Of a stretch of DNA of 64,000 bases, positions 32,224 to 39,974 are shown in pieces. The DNA comes from Parabacteroides sp900760525 (GTDB lineage Bacteria > Bacteroidota > Bacteroidia > Bacteroidales > Tannerellaceae), in NCBI RefSeq assembly GCF_049860805.1, contig NZ_CP187555.1, forward strand, positions 1,984,001-2,048,000. Direction: 5' to 3'. Under the pieces are notes generated by a model, which searched no databases, had not been told where the DNA came from, and was given only the letters and a program-made list of their open reading frames with translations. The position numbers and the translations under genes were made by a program. How positions within the stretch are numbered: the first letter of the stretch is position 1; every line of letters starts with the position of its first letter.

Positions 32224-33645
32224 ATGAAAGCAAATCTGATTCCCGCACTCTGCCTGTTATGTTGCATAACGGCAAATGCCAAAGTAAAATTACCGCAATT
32301 GTTAAGCGACCACATGGTGCTCCAACAGCAGACCGATGCACGCTTATGGGGAGAAGCGACTCCCAACAGTACCGTTACCATCCAGGCCTCTTGGTGCAAC
32401 CTGCCCGTAGAGACGAAAGTGAATGACCAGGGATTATGGGAAACGACAATTGTCACACCCAGTGCAAACTTCACTCCGCAAACCCTTACGATCAGCGACG
32501 GAGAGCCCGTGACACTTCACGACGTGCTGATCGGCGAAGTTTGGTTCTGCTCCGGACAGTCCAATATGGAAATGCCACTGAACGGTTTTGATAAATGCCC
32601 GATCGAAAACTCCAACAACGTAATAGCTGACGCTCCGAACCATCCGGGAATCCGCATGGCGACTATCGAACGCAAAAGCGCCCTTACCCCACAAGCATAT
32701 GCCAATGGAGAATGGAAACAGCCGACTACCGAAAATGCACAATGGTTCAGCGCCACCGGCTACTTCTATGCTTTGGCATTACAACGCACCTTGCAGGTTC
32801 CCGTCGGTATCATCAACTGTTCCTGGGGTGGCTCACGCGTGGAAGGCTGGCTACCGGAAGAGATACTGAAAAACTATCCGGACATCGACCTCAACGAAGC
32901 CAAACAAAAGGAACGGAGCTGGACGCATCCGATGATCATGTATAACGCCTTGCTTTATCCCTGCCGGAACTACACGATCAAAGGTTTTGCCTGGTATCAG
33001 GGATGCAGCAATGTAGGAAAGGCCGGCACCTATGCCGAACGTCTTGCCACGATGGTCAAGCACTGGCGTTCGATCTGGAAAGAAGGCGATATTCCATTCT
33101 ATATCGTAGAAATCGCACCTTTTGCTTATGGCAACAAGCCGGAAGGCATCGACGGAGCCTTATTGCGCGAAGCACAATTCAAGGCTGCACATACATTGAT
33201 TCCCAACAGTGCCATAATCTCGACCAATGACCTCGTGAAACCTTATGAAGCTCCGCAGATCCATCCTCAAAACAAAAAAGATATCGGAGATCGCCTGGCC
33301 TATCAGGCTTTGGTCAAGACATACGGTTATAAAGGGATCGTGGCAGACAGTCCTTCCTACAAGGAGATGCAGGCTGACGGAAACAAGATCACTGTCCGTT
33401 TCGATAACGCCGACAAAGGGTTCAGTCCGTGGATAGGCATTGAAGGATTTGAAATTGCCGGACAAGACAAAGTATTCCATCCTGCAAAAGCGGAACTCGG
33501 CTCCAAACCGAACGAAATCGTCGTATCATCCCAAAAGGTAAAGAAACCTGTGGCCGTCCGCTACTGTTTCCGTAACTTCCGACCTGGAAACTTGAAGAAT
33601 CCCCGTAACCTGCCGGTTATTCCTTTCCGGACAGATAGTTGGTAA
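32224..33645 (+). CDS. Sialate O-acetylesterase
   Basis: A 473-residue exported esterase with signal MKANLIPALCLLCCITANA. The SGNH-type catalytic blocks are EVWFCSGQSNMEMPL (nucleophile Ser, about residue 108), INCSWGGSRVEGWLP (oxyanion Gly), GFAWYQGCSN (Asn) and APQIHPQNKKDIGDRLA (Asp/His region). It removes O-acetyl groups from sialic acids, or from other acetylated glycans in some homologues, and would help unmask mucin sugars. No sialidase gene is nearby. The last 29 bases overlap the convergent cbiA. Confidence 0.93.
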   Translation: MKANLIPALCLLCCITANAKVKLPQLLSDHMVLQQQTDARLWGEATPNSTVTIQASWCNLPVETKVNDQGLWETTIVTPSANFTPQTLTISDGEPVTLHDVLIGEVWFCSGQSNMEMPLNGFDKCPIENSNNVIADAPNHPGIRMATIERKSALTPQAYANGEWKQPTTENAQWFSATGYFYALALQRTLQVPVGIINCSWGGSRVEGWLPEEILKNYPDIDLNEAKQKERSWTHPMIMYNALLYPCRNYTIKGFAWYQGCSNVGKAGTYAERLATMVKHWRSIWKEGDIPFYIVEIAPFAYGNKPEGIDGALLREAQFKAAHTLIPNSAIISTNDLVKPYEAPQIHPQNKKDIGDRLAYQALVKTYGYKGIVADSPSYKEMQADGNKITVRFDNADKGFSPWIGIEGFEIAGQDKVFHPAKAELGSKPNEIVVSSQKVKKPVAVRYCFRNFRPGNLKNPRNLPVIPFRTDSW

Positions 33646-34948
33646 ACCATTCGTTTCCGGCCGGGTCTGCCCAGTACAAATGTGTATATCCGGCTAACAC
33701 ATTTTTATAACGATAAAACGGAGTATCCGTTTCCACACCTTTGGCAGTATAAGCGACAGCACAGGATGGAAGCGGATTCTTTTGTTCCACCAAGCGGGAA
33801 TAATGGAACTCATGCCCTTTCAGGCGATACTCATTATATAATAAGGTACGATAGCCCAGACGTAACTTCATATTCTCCATCGTAGCGGATTGGTGCAGTA
33901 CGCCTGCCATCGGATAGACTTTTCCATCCTTATCCCGTATCTCGTCGCAAAGATACATCATGCCGCCACATTCGGCCAGCAGCTTTCCTCCACCCTCGGC
34001 ATACCGGCGAATGGATTGAAGCATCGGTCTGTTTGCCGATAAAGCAGCAAGATATAATTCAGGATAACCTCCGGGAAGATAAACGAAACCGGCTTCCGGC
34101 AAAGAAGCATCTGCCAGCGGGCTAAAATAAGTAACTTCTCCGAACTGATGCAAATAGCGGATATTCGCTTCATACATAAAATTAAATGCAGCATCGCGGG
34201 CAATCGCAATAGGGAACGAAGACTCACGTTTATAGGAACAACGGTCTGCAGATATAGGAACGACGACTGACGCAACTGGTTTTGTTAGTTCCAGCAAACG
34301 GTTGATATCTACATGCTTCTCGACAAGTTCCGCCACACGGTCGGTAAACTCTTCAAAGCAGAAATCTTCATCAAGCGACAGTCCTAAATGGCGGCTGGGA
34401 ATCTCCACATCCGCACTCTTGGGAAGATATCCCAACGCCTCGACCCCGACATCTTCACAGGCCTGTTTCAAAAAAGAATAATGGCTTTCGGAAGCTACAA
34501 AATTAAAAACAGCTCCTACAACCTCCACATTCTTATTAAACTGTTTGAACCCGTACAATAAAGGAGCCACAGAATAGGCCGTACTTTTTGCATTTACAAC
34601 CAGAACGACCGGTATTTTCAACATACAAGCAATTTCCGCACTGCTCCCTTTCATACCGTCATATCCGTCAAACAGTCCCATCACCCCTTCAGTCACCGCC
34701 ACATCCGCCTTTTCCGTATAACCGCCATACAGGTCGCGCACGTGCGCTTCCGACATCATAAACAGATCCAGATTCACCGACGGGCTTCCGGCAGCCATCC
34801 TGTGATGGCGCGTATCGATATAGTCCGGCCCGCATTTAAAAGGCTGCACCCTTAGCGAACGGTTCTTCAAGGCACGAAGCAAACCGAGCGTAAAAGTTGT
34901 TTTCCCGCTCCCCGATGAAGCGGCGCCGATCAGTAGGTGAGATTGCAT
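33617..34948 (-). CDS. cbiA: Cobyrinate a,c-diamide synthase
   Basis: A 443-residue enzyme with an N-terminal P-loop synthetase domain (GAASSGSGKTTFTLG, residues about 8-22; DVAVTEGVMGLFDGYDG) and a C-terminal type 1 glutamine amidotransferase domain with the nucleophile Cys in LAECGGMMYL (about 328) and GHEFHYSR further on. It amidates the a and c carboxylates of cobyrinic acid using glutamine. It follows panB by 10 bases, so panB-cbiA are probably co-transcribed. No other corrin-ring gene is in the window, so this may serve a remote pathway or precursor salvage. Confidence 0.94.
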   Translation of the reverse strand: MQSHLLIGAASSGSGKTTFTLGLLRALKNRSLRVQPFKCGPDYIDTRHHRMAAGSPSVNLDLFMMSEAHVRDLYGGYTEKADVAVTEGVMGLFDGYDGMKGSSAEIACMLKIPVVLVVNAKSTAYSVAPLLYGFKQFNKNVEVVGAVFNFVASESHYSFLKQACEDVGVEALGYLPKSADVEIPSRHLGLSLDEDFCFEEFTDRVAELVEKHVDINRLLELTKPVASVVVPISADRCSYKRESSFPIAIARDAAFNFMYEANIRYLHQFGEVTYFSPLADASLPEAGFVYLPGGYPELYLAALSANRPMLQSIRRYAEGGGKLLAECGGMMYLCDEIRDKDGKVYPMAGVLHQSATMENMKLRLGYRTLLYNEYRLKGHEFHYSRLVEQKNPLPSCAVAYTAKGVETDTPFYRYKNVLAGYTHLYWADPAGNEWFTNYLSGKE

Positions 34949-34958
34949 AAATAATATG

Positions 34959-35786
34959 TCAATATTGTTCCTTCTCGTTCGGGAAGTCCTGTGTCTTCAC
35001 ATCTTCAATATAAGCCTGTACGGCACGAGTTATATCTTCTGCCAGATTTGCATAACGGCGCAGGAAACGGGGAGAAAATCCCTGGTTGATACCCAGCATG
35101 TCATGCATAACCAGCACCTGTCCGTCCACACCTCCGCCGGCACCGATACCGATAATAGGGATGGTCAGTTCAGAAGCGACCTGTGCAGCCAAAGCAGCCG
35201 GAATCTTTTCCAATACGATAGCAAAGCAACCGATTTCTTCCAGCAGATGAGCATCTTCGATCAACTTCTTCGCTTCCGCTTCTTCGCGGGCGCGAACCGT
35301 GTATGTTCCGAATTTATTAATAGACTGAGGCGTCAATCCCAAATGTCCCATGACAGGAATGCCGGCACACAGAATGCGTTCGATAGATTCCCGAATTTCC
35401 GCACCGCCTTCAAGCTTGATACAATCCGCATGCGTTTCCTTCATCACCCGGATAGCCGAAGCCAGCGCTTCTTTCGAATTGCCCTGGTAGGTTCCAAAAG
35501 GCAGGTCCACCACTACCAATGCACGCTTAACGGCTTTCATGACCGATTTACCATGATAGATCATATGGTCCAGCGTGATCGGCAGCGTCGTTACGTTACC
35601 GGCCATTACATTGGAAGCCGAATCGCCCACCAATATAACATCCATACCCGCCTGATCGATCAGTTGAGCCATCGAATAATCGTAAGCTGTCAACATGGAA
35701 ATCTTCTCTCCACGCTGTTTCATTTCTATCAGGCGATGTGTGGTCACCTTTCTATTATCCTCTAAATCCCTCTTTGCAACTGACAT
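34959..35786 (-). CDS. panB: 3-methyl-2-oxobutanoate hydroxymethyltransferase
   Basis: A 275-residue PanB: KISMLTAYDYSMAQLIDQAGMDVILVGDSASNVMAG (Mg-binding Asp in VGDS), LPFGTYQ, KLEGGAEIRE, GIPVMGHLGLTPQS, IVLEKIPAALAAQVASELTIPIIGIGAG with the catalytic Glu. It makes ketopantoate from 2-oxoisovalerate and methylene-tetrahydrofolate, the first committed step to pantothenate and CoA. A TACCTTTG box precedes it at 35815-35822. Confidence 0.97.
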   Translation of the reverse strand: MSVAKRDLEDNRKVTTHRLIEMKQRGEKISMLTAYDYSMAQLIDQAGMDVILVGDSASNVMAGNVTTLPITLDHMIYHGKSVMKAVKRALVVVDLPFGTYQGNSKEALASAIRVMKETHADCIKLEGGAEIRESIERILCAGIPVMGHLGLTPQSINKFGTYTVRAREEAEAKKLIEDAHLLEEIGCFAIVLEKIPAALAAQVASELTIPIIGIGAGGGVDGQVLVMHDMLGINQGFSPRFLRRYANLAEDITRAVQAYIEDVKTQDFPNEKEQY

Positions 35787-35814
35787 AATGTTTTTTATTA
35801 AATGTTACAGGACG

Positions 35815-35822
35815 CAAAGGTA
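35815..35822 (-). promoter_or_regulatory. Probable -7 box of panB-cbiA
   Basis: TACCTTTG on the minus strand, 28 bases before the panB start, inside the 46-base gap behind the TonB-dependent receptor gene. No clear -33 match. Confidence 0.5.
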
Positions 35823-35832
35823 TACAAAATGT

Positions 35833-37716
35833 TTAGAAAGTGACATCGATTCCTCCCATGAAGATCGCTTTCGGCATCGGAAAACCATCATTAATAGTAT
35901 AACGGGCAGCCGTCAGGTTCTCTCCTTTCACAAAGAGATTCAATCCTTTGTCGCGCGTACCGAAACGATAAGCGACCTTCGCATTCAAAGTTGTAAAATC
36001 TTCTTTTTTGGTACAATTCGTATCAGTGTATAAATCAAAGACAGACTGTACATTCACATTCAAGGTAAAACGTCCCGGCATATAGGTTGCACCCGCATAG
36101 AACTTATGTGCAGGAGCTCCCGGAATGGGTTTGCTCATATGCAAATAACTATAATTCATGTCCAAATTCAAATTCTTACAAATTTGATAGCGGGCTTCAA
36201 ATTCGATACCCTTATTTACAAATGTCCCAGTATTCAAATTCTTATAAGGAGGCCTGTTGTCTCCATTCACACTTACAGAATAGATCATATCTTTCCCGTC
36301 GATGAAGAAAGCGGTCAATTCAGTGAACAAGTCACCTTCCAGAAAATATTGTCCGACAGCGACTTCATAATTCACCATACTCTCCGGTTTCAAATCCGCA
36401 TTGGCAGCCCCCCACATATACATCTCGCGGATATTCGGACTACGAAATCCTTTGGAGACAGATGCTCGAATGGTATTTCCTTCAAACGGACGTACCGTAA
36501 CACCTCCCTGTGGAACCCATTCACCTCCGTAAGTGCTGCTGTGTTCATAACGGACACCGGCATTCAGACTCAATATATCAAAAAGATCCTGTTGCATGAT
36601 GACGTATCCAGCTGTTTCATTCACTGTCTTATCGACCAATTCTTTTTCAGATCCGTCGTTATTATCATTCCAAGCATATCCGCCCCAGTTTTTATAATCC
36701 ACACCGACAGTGAAATTGTTTCCTTTGAAAAGGCGGAATGATTCATACAGCTGGACTCCCACATTGTGATCATCAGAACGGAAAAGATAGGTCTTAGGTT
36801 CCTCTCCCGGATCGTAGCCATCATTGATTTTATGATTCCCCCAGTTATAGAACAGACGCAAAGCGCCACTCATTTTACCGTGGTTATTTTCCAAAGCCAT
36901 AGAAGCCGTCCCACGCAAAATATCCATTTTATTGTCTATAATAGGTTCAAATGTCTTACCCGGATTCTGGAACTTCGATTTGGCAAGGCTTACATCGCCC
37001 GTCATCCGATAATGATCATTAAATACATATCCCAGATTAGCAAAACCATTCGTGATATTAAAATCCGAATTCAGACGGTGCCCGTCTGTGCGGTCATGAT
37101 TTATCGAAATAAAGCTGCTGAATTTACCGGCGTTAAAACCGTTATTCACCATGTATTTCTGCGTATTGTAAGAGCCATACATTACGCGTGCCTGCGTGCG
37201 CCGTCCTTCTTGCTTATGGTGACGGGTAATGATATTGACAACTCCCCCCATTGCATTGGAGCCATATAATAAAGATCCCGGACCACGGATAACTTCCACC
37301 CTTTCCACATCCGAAGCGACATACGTATCAGGCAAAGAATGTCCGAACACGCCCGCCCACTGCGGTTGCCCGTCAAACAACATCAGAACCTTGTTACCGC
37401 TTCCGACACCGCGAATATTCACCGTACCTGCCGCTCCTTCCGAAACTCCGAAACCAGTAATTCCCTTTTGCGTCACAAACAATCCCGGCACATACTGGGA
37501 CAACACCGGCAACAAAGCCGATTCGCTACTTGCCTCGATCTGATCCCGGTCAATCACAGAAATAGTAAGAGGCACACTATTCCGGTTCACCTGCACCTTG
37601 TTGGCTGAAATAACCACCCCTTGCAGGTTGATCAAACTATCGATTACAGCCGGATCATTTGCAAAAGCCAAAGAACTGCATAACAGTCCGGAGGCGAATA
37701 AAATTCCTTTCTTCAT
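35833..37716 (-). CDS. TonB-dependent outer-membrane receptor (BtuB/CirA-like)
   Basis: A 627-residue receptor with signal MKKGILFASGLLCSSLAFA. The plug domain (about residues 30-160) starts LQGVVISANKVQVNR, contains VNIRGVGSGNKVLMLFDGQPQWAG and VERVEVIRGPGSLLYGSNAMGGVVNIITR; the rest is a 22-strand barrel ending in an aromatic terminus (IDVTF). There is no carboxypeptidase-like or STN domain, unlike SusC proteins. It lies 91 bases behind a NikR-like regulator, and cobalamin genes are near, so uptake of a nickel or cobalt chelate or a corrinoid is likely; a siderophore cannot be excluded. Confidence 0.9.
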   Translation of the reverse strand: MKKGILFASGLLCSSLAFANDPAVIDSLINLQGVVISANKVQVNRNSVPLTISVIDRDQIEASSESALLPVLSQYVPGLFVTQKGITGFGVSEGAAGTVNIRGVGSGNKVLMLFDGQPQWAGVFGHSLPDTYVASDVERVEVIRGPGSLLYGSNAMGGVVNIITRHHKQEGRRTQARVMYGSYNTQKYMVNNGFNAGKFSSFISINHDRTDGHRLNSDFNITNGFANLGYVFNDHYRMTGDVSLAKSKFQNPGKTFEPIIDNKMDILRGTASMALENNHGKMSGALRLFYNWGNHKINDGYDPGEEPKTYLFRSDDHNVGVQLYESFRLFKGNNFTVGVDYKNWGGYAWNDNNDGSEKELVDKTVNETAGYVIMQQDLFDILSLNAGVRYEHSSTYGGEWVPQGGVTVRPFEGNTIRASVSKGFRSPNIREMYMWGAANADLKPESMVNYEVAVGQYFLEGDLFTELTAFFIDGKDMIYSVSVNGDNRPPYKNLNTGTFVNKGIEFEARYQICKNLNLDMNYSYLHMSKPIPGAPAHKFYAGATYMPGRFTLNVNVQSVFDLYTDTNCTKKEDFTTLNAKVAYRFGTRDKGLNLFVKGENLTAARYTINDGFPMPKAIFMGGIDVTF

Positions 37717-37756
37717 ATCTCAAATTTGTTATATATTCCTATTGCAAAACACATCT

Positions 37757-37787
37757 TTCGTGTCACATTTTTTATAATTCGTGTTAC
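37757..37787. promoter_or_regulatory. Candidate operator: two 10-bp direct repeats between the NikR-like and receptor genes
   Basis: TTCGTGTCAC (37757-37766) and TTCGTGTTAC (37778-37787) are repeated with a 21-bp period, two helical turns, in the short leader of the TonB-dependent receptor gene. This could be a binding site for the upstream NikR-like protein. Confidence 0.4.
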
Positions 37788-37807
37788 CGCACGGGCAAAA
37801 AATATAT

Positions 37808-38209
37808 CTAATCCGCCCGACTCATAACCAACTTGCCATGCTTGATCCCTTTTATCGTAGTCAACCGGTCGGACAATTCAGTCAATCGATTAGCCGTACC
37901 CATCACAGTTGCGATGTGCAGACAAAAATTCCGGTTCACATAATATTGGGAAGAAGACAGGATAACATCCTGATAATTTTGTTGGATATCGGCAATCCGG
38001 GAAGTAATTTCTTTTTTGACCTGGTCGTACATAATGATGATCGTACCCGCCACAATATGGTTGCACTGCCATTTCTTTTCAGCCACGTTCTTTTCCACCA
38101 GAAAACGGATTGCCTGCGAACGATTGGCAAAGCCATTCTCGTTCACATATTGGTCCAGGGATTCCAACAGGTTATCTTCTAAAGAGACTCCGAAACGCTT
38201 TAAAGACAT
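37808..38209 (-). CDS. NikR-like ribbon-helix-helix metal regulator
   Basis: A 133-residue regulator with an N-terminal ribbon-helix-helix domain (MSLKRFGVSLEDNLLESLDQYVNENGFANRSQAIRFLV) and a C-terminal ACT-like domain ending GIKHGKLVM as in NikR. In E. coli NikR nickel is bound by His76, His87, His89 and Cys95; aligned on the conserved Cys (NFCLHIA) the equivalent positions here read Asn/Gln, Gln and Tyr, so only the cysteine remains. The protein may sense another ligand. It lies directly upstream of a TonB-dependent receptor gene, its likely target. I use the ATG at 38209; the longer ORF begins with TTG. Confidence 0.82.
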   Translation of the reverse strand: MSLKRFGVSLEDNLLESLDQYVNENGFANRSQAIRFLVEKNVAEKKWQCNHIVAGTIIIMYDQVKKEITSRIADIQQNYQDVILSSSQYYVNRNFCLHIATVMGTANRLTELSDRLTTIKGIKHGKLVMSRAD

Positions 38210-38256
38210 ATACAACTTTTTTTATTGAAATTTCGGGCGTAAAGATAATATATTTT

Positions 38257-38299
38257 TTAAAATAAAAAATGGGAGCAGACTTTTCACAAGCCCGCTCCT
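38257..38299 (-). terminator. Terminator of the susC-susD operon
   Basis: On the minus strand a GGAGC-type stem with an internal mismatch (AGGAGCGGGCTT and AAGTCTGCTCCC) is followed by a T-rich run, 50 bases after the susD stop. Confidence 0.75.
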
Positions 38300-38348
38300 A
38301 TTGTAGTCTAATCGTTCTAACTTATAATTTTACAGAATCAAATATTTC

Positions 38349-39962
38349 TTAAAAGTTCCGGCCGGTATCCCACCACAAGCGGGTTCCTCCCGTATCAGGG
38401 CCACCCAAAGCCTGGGTCAATTGTCCGTATTGAGTCGGATTGTCACTGATCAGTGCCTGCGGATAAAACAAACGGCGGATCATAATATCCGTATCGATCG
38501 TTCCACCACTATTGTTGACAGCCACCTTGAACAACTTCGGATATCCCGTACGTCTCTGTTCGGTCCAGGCTTCACAACCTTCCGGATAGATAGCCAGCCA
38601 TTTCTGCGTAATGATCTTTTCCAGCTTCTGCTCGTTAGAAAGGGCATTATCCCATTTCGGAGTCACTGTCGAAGCGGCAGGGACATCAAATTTCTTGTCG
38701 AATGCATCCTTATAATCGGCAGGGACCTTTTCGCTTGCCAGATAATCGGAAACATTGGCAGCACCCCATTGTGCAAAAGAAGTTTCAACGCCTTTTTTAT
38801 AATATTCACCCGGATCGCCGGAGATATATCCACGCAAGGCAGCTTCGGCGCGCAAAAACCATACTTCAGCAGCCGTCAGCAGGATCGCATCCGTATTCTG
38901 GGCAACCGTACTGGATGAATGGTCGCTATATTTGCTATGCGTAACGCCTGTTCCCTGGCGAACTCCCTTATACTTTCCGGCAATATCGAACAGAGCGCCT
39001 TCGGAGCCACCGACAGCCGGATTATAATATTTAGAAATACGAGGATCGTCATATCCAACCAAGTAAGATTCCATATTCGCATTCATAAAGACTTCACCCC
39101 AACCTTTGTTGATTTCGCCCAACGGGTTCGAGAATCCGCTTGTCGTAGCGTTTACGGCTATTACGTCAGCCGGTTCTTCAAGCACACCGCCTTCGTCGGA
39201 CAAAGCTTTTTTCGTTTCTTCGGCAGCTTTCGACGGGTCGACACCGGACAAGCGGATAGCCAGACGCAAACGCAGGGAATTGGCAAATTTAATCCAGTCG
39301 CCATAGGTCTGGTTCGGTGTCAGGAAATCCGATTTCTTAAAAGGATTCTTATCCGGATTGGCAGCCACATACGAACGAATAGCAACCAATGCTTCATCCA
39401 AATCGGTAAAGAAAGCGTAATAAGCCGTTTTCATATCGTCCGGTTCTGAACCGGTACTTTCACCGTAATTCGTGTAGACCAGCGGTCCGTAGATATCGGC
39501 AATACGATGCATCAGTTCCACTTTCAGGATTTTAGCGACACCCAGGAACTCCGGTCTGTCGGCATTCCGGCGTTCGGCATTCTTTGCAGCCGTCATGACA
39601 TATCCATACGTATAAGTCCAGTTTGAAGAAGTCCAACTATCATTCAGGTGATAGGTAGAGTTATTGCTGTTAAAACTACCGTTCATATCATGGAAATAAC
39701 CGGAGAACATATCCGCTTCCAAGTTCTGCATCGTCTGGAAAGGCCAGTTCTTACCACCACCCCAATCGTAGTTGAAATAGATACCCTGCTCCACAATTGT
39801 CAGCGGCAATGTATAATACATATAGTCATACGACTGCAAATCTTCGGTAAAACCGTTTGTCTTTGTGTTCTGCGATTCAAAATCTTCCGTACAAGAAGCC
39901 ATCAGTCCGGCCATTCCTGCAATTAGGAACGCAGCTATATATTTATTGAATTTGCTTTTCAT
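38349..39962 (-). CDS. SusD/RagB-family nutrient-binding lipoprotein
   Basis: A 537-residue surface lipoprotein. The signal MKSKFNKYIAAFLIAGMAGLMASC ends in a lipobox with Cys24, followed by an acidic TEDFES start that fits surface export in Bacteroidetes. The body has the SusD-like_2 pattern: LYGPLVYTNYGESTG, DFLTPNQTYGDWIKFANSLRLRLAIRLSGVDPSKA, ILLTAAEVWFLRAEAALRGY and the C-terminal TQKWLAIYPEGCEAWTEQRRTGYPKL. It caps the barrel of the SusC partner encoded 12 bases upstream. The substrate is not deducible; no glycosidase gene is in the same operon, and this SusD subgroup often handles peptides or unknown polymers. Confidence 0.93.
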   Translation of the reverse strand: MKSKFNKYIAAFLIAGMAGLMASCTEDFESQNTKTNGFTEDLQSYDYMYYTLPLTIVEQGIYFNYDWGGGKNWPFQTMQNLEADMFSGYFHDMNGSFNSNNSTYHLNDSWTSSNWTYTYGYVMTAAKNAERRNADRPEFLGVAKILKVELMHRIADIYGPLVYTNYGESTGSEPDDMKTAYYAFFTDLDEALVAIRSYVAANPDKNPFKKSDFLTPNQTYGDWIKFANSLRLRLAIRLSGVDPSKAAEETKKALSDEGGVLEEPADVIAVNATTSGFSNPLGEINKGWGEVFMNANMESYLVGYDDPRISKYYNPAVGGSEGALFDIAGKYKGVRQGTGVTHSKYSDHSSSTVAQNTDAILLTAAEVWFLRAEAALRGYISGDPGEYYKKGVETSFAQWGAANVSDYLASEKVPADYKDAFDKKFDVPAASTVTPKWDNALSNEQKLEKIITQKWLAIYPEGCEAWTEQRRTGYPKLFKVAVNNSGGTIDTDIMIRRLFYPQALISDNPTQYGQLTQALGGPDTGGTRLWWDTGRNF

Positions 39963-39974
39963 AATACTCTTTTT

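Noticed and set aside
37717..37807. Cobalamin riboswitch before the TonB-dependent receptor gene
   Set aside because: The 91-base gap is too short and lacks a B12-box-like sequence.
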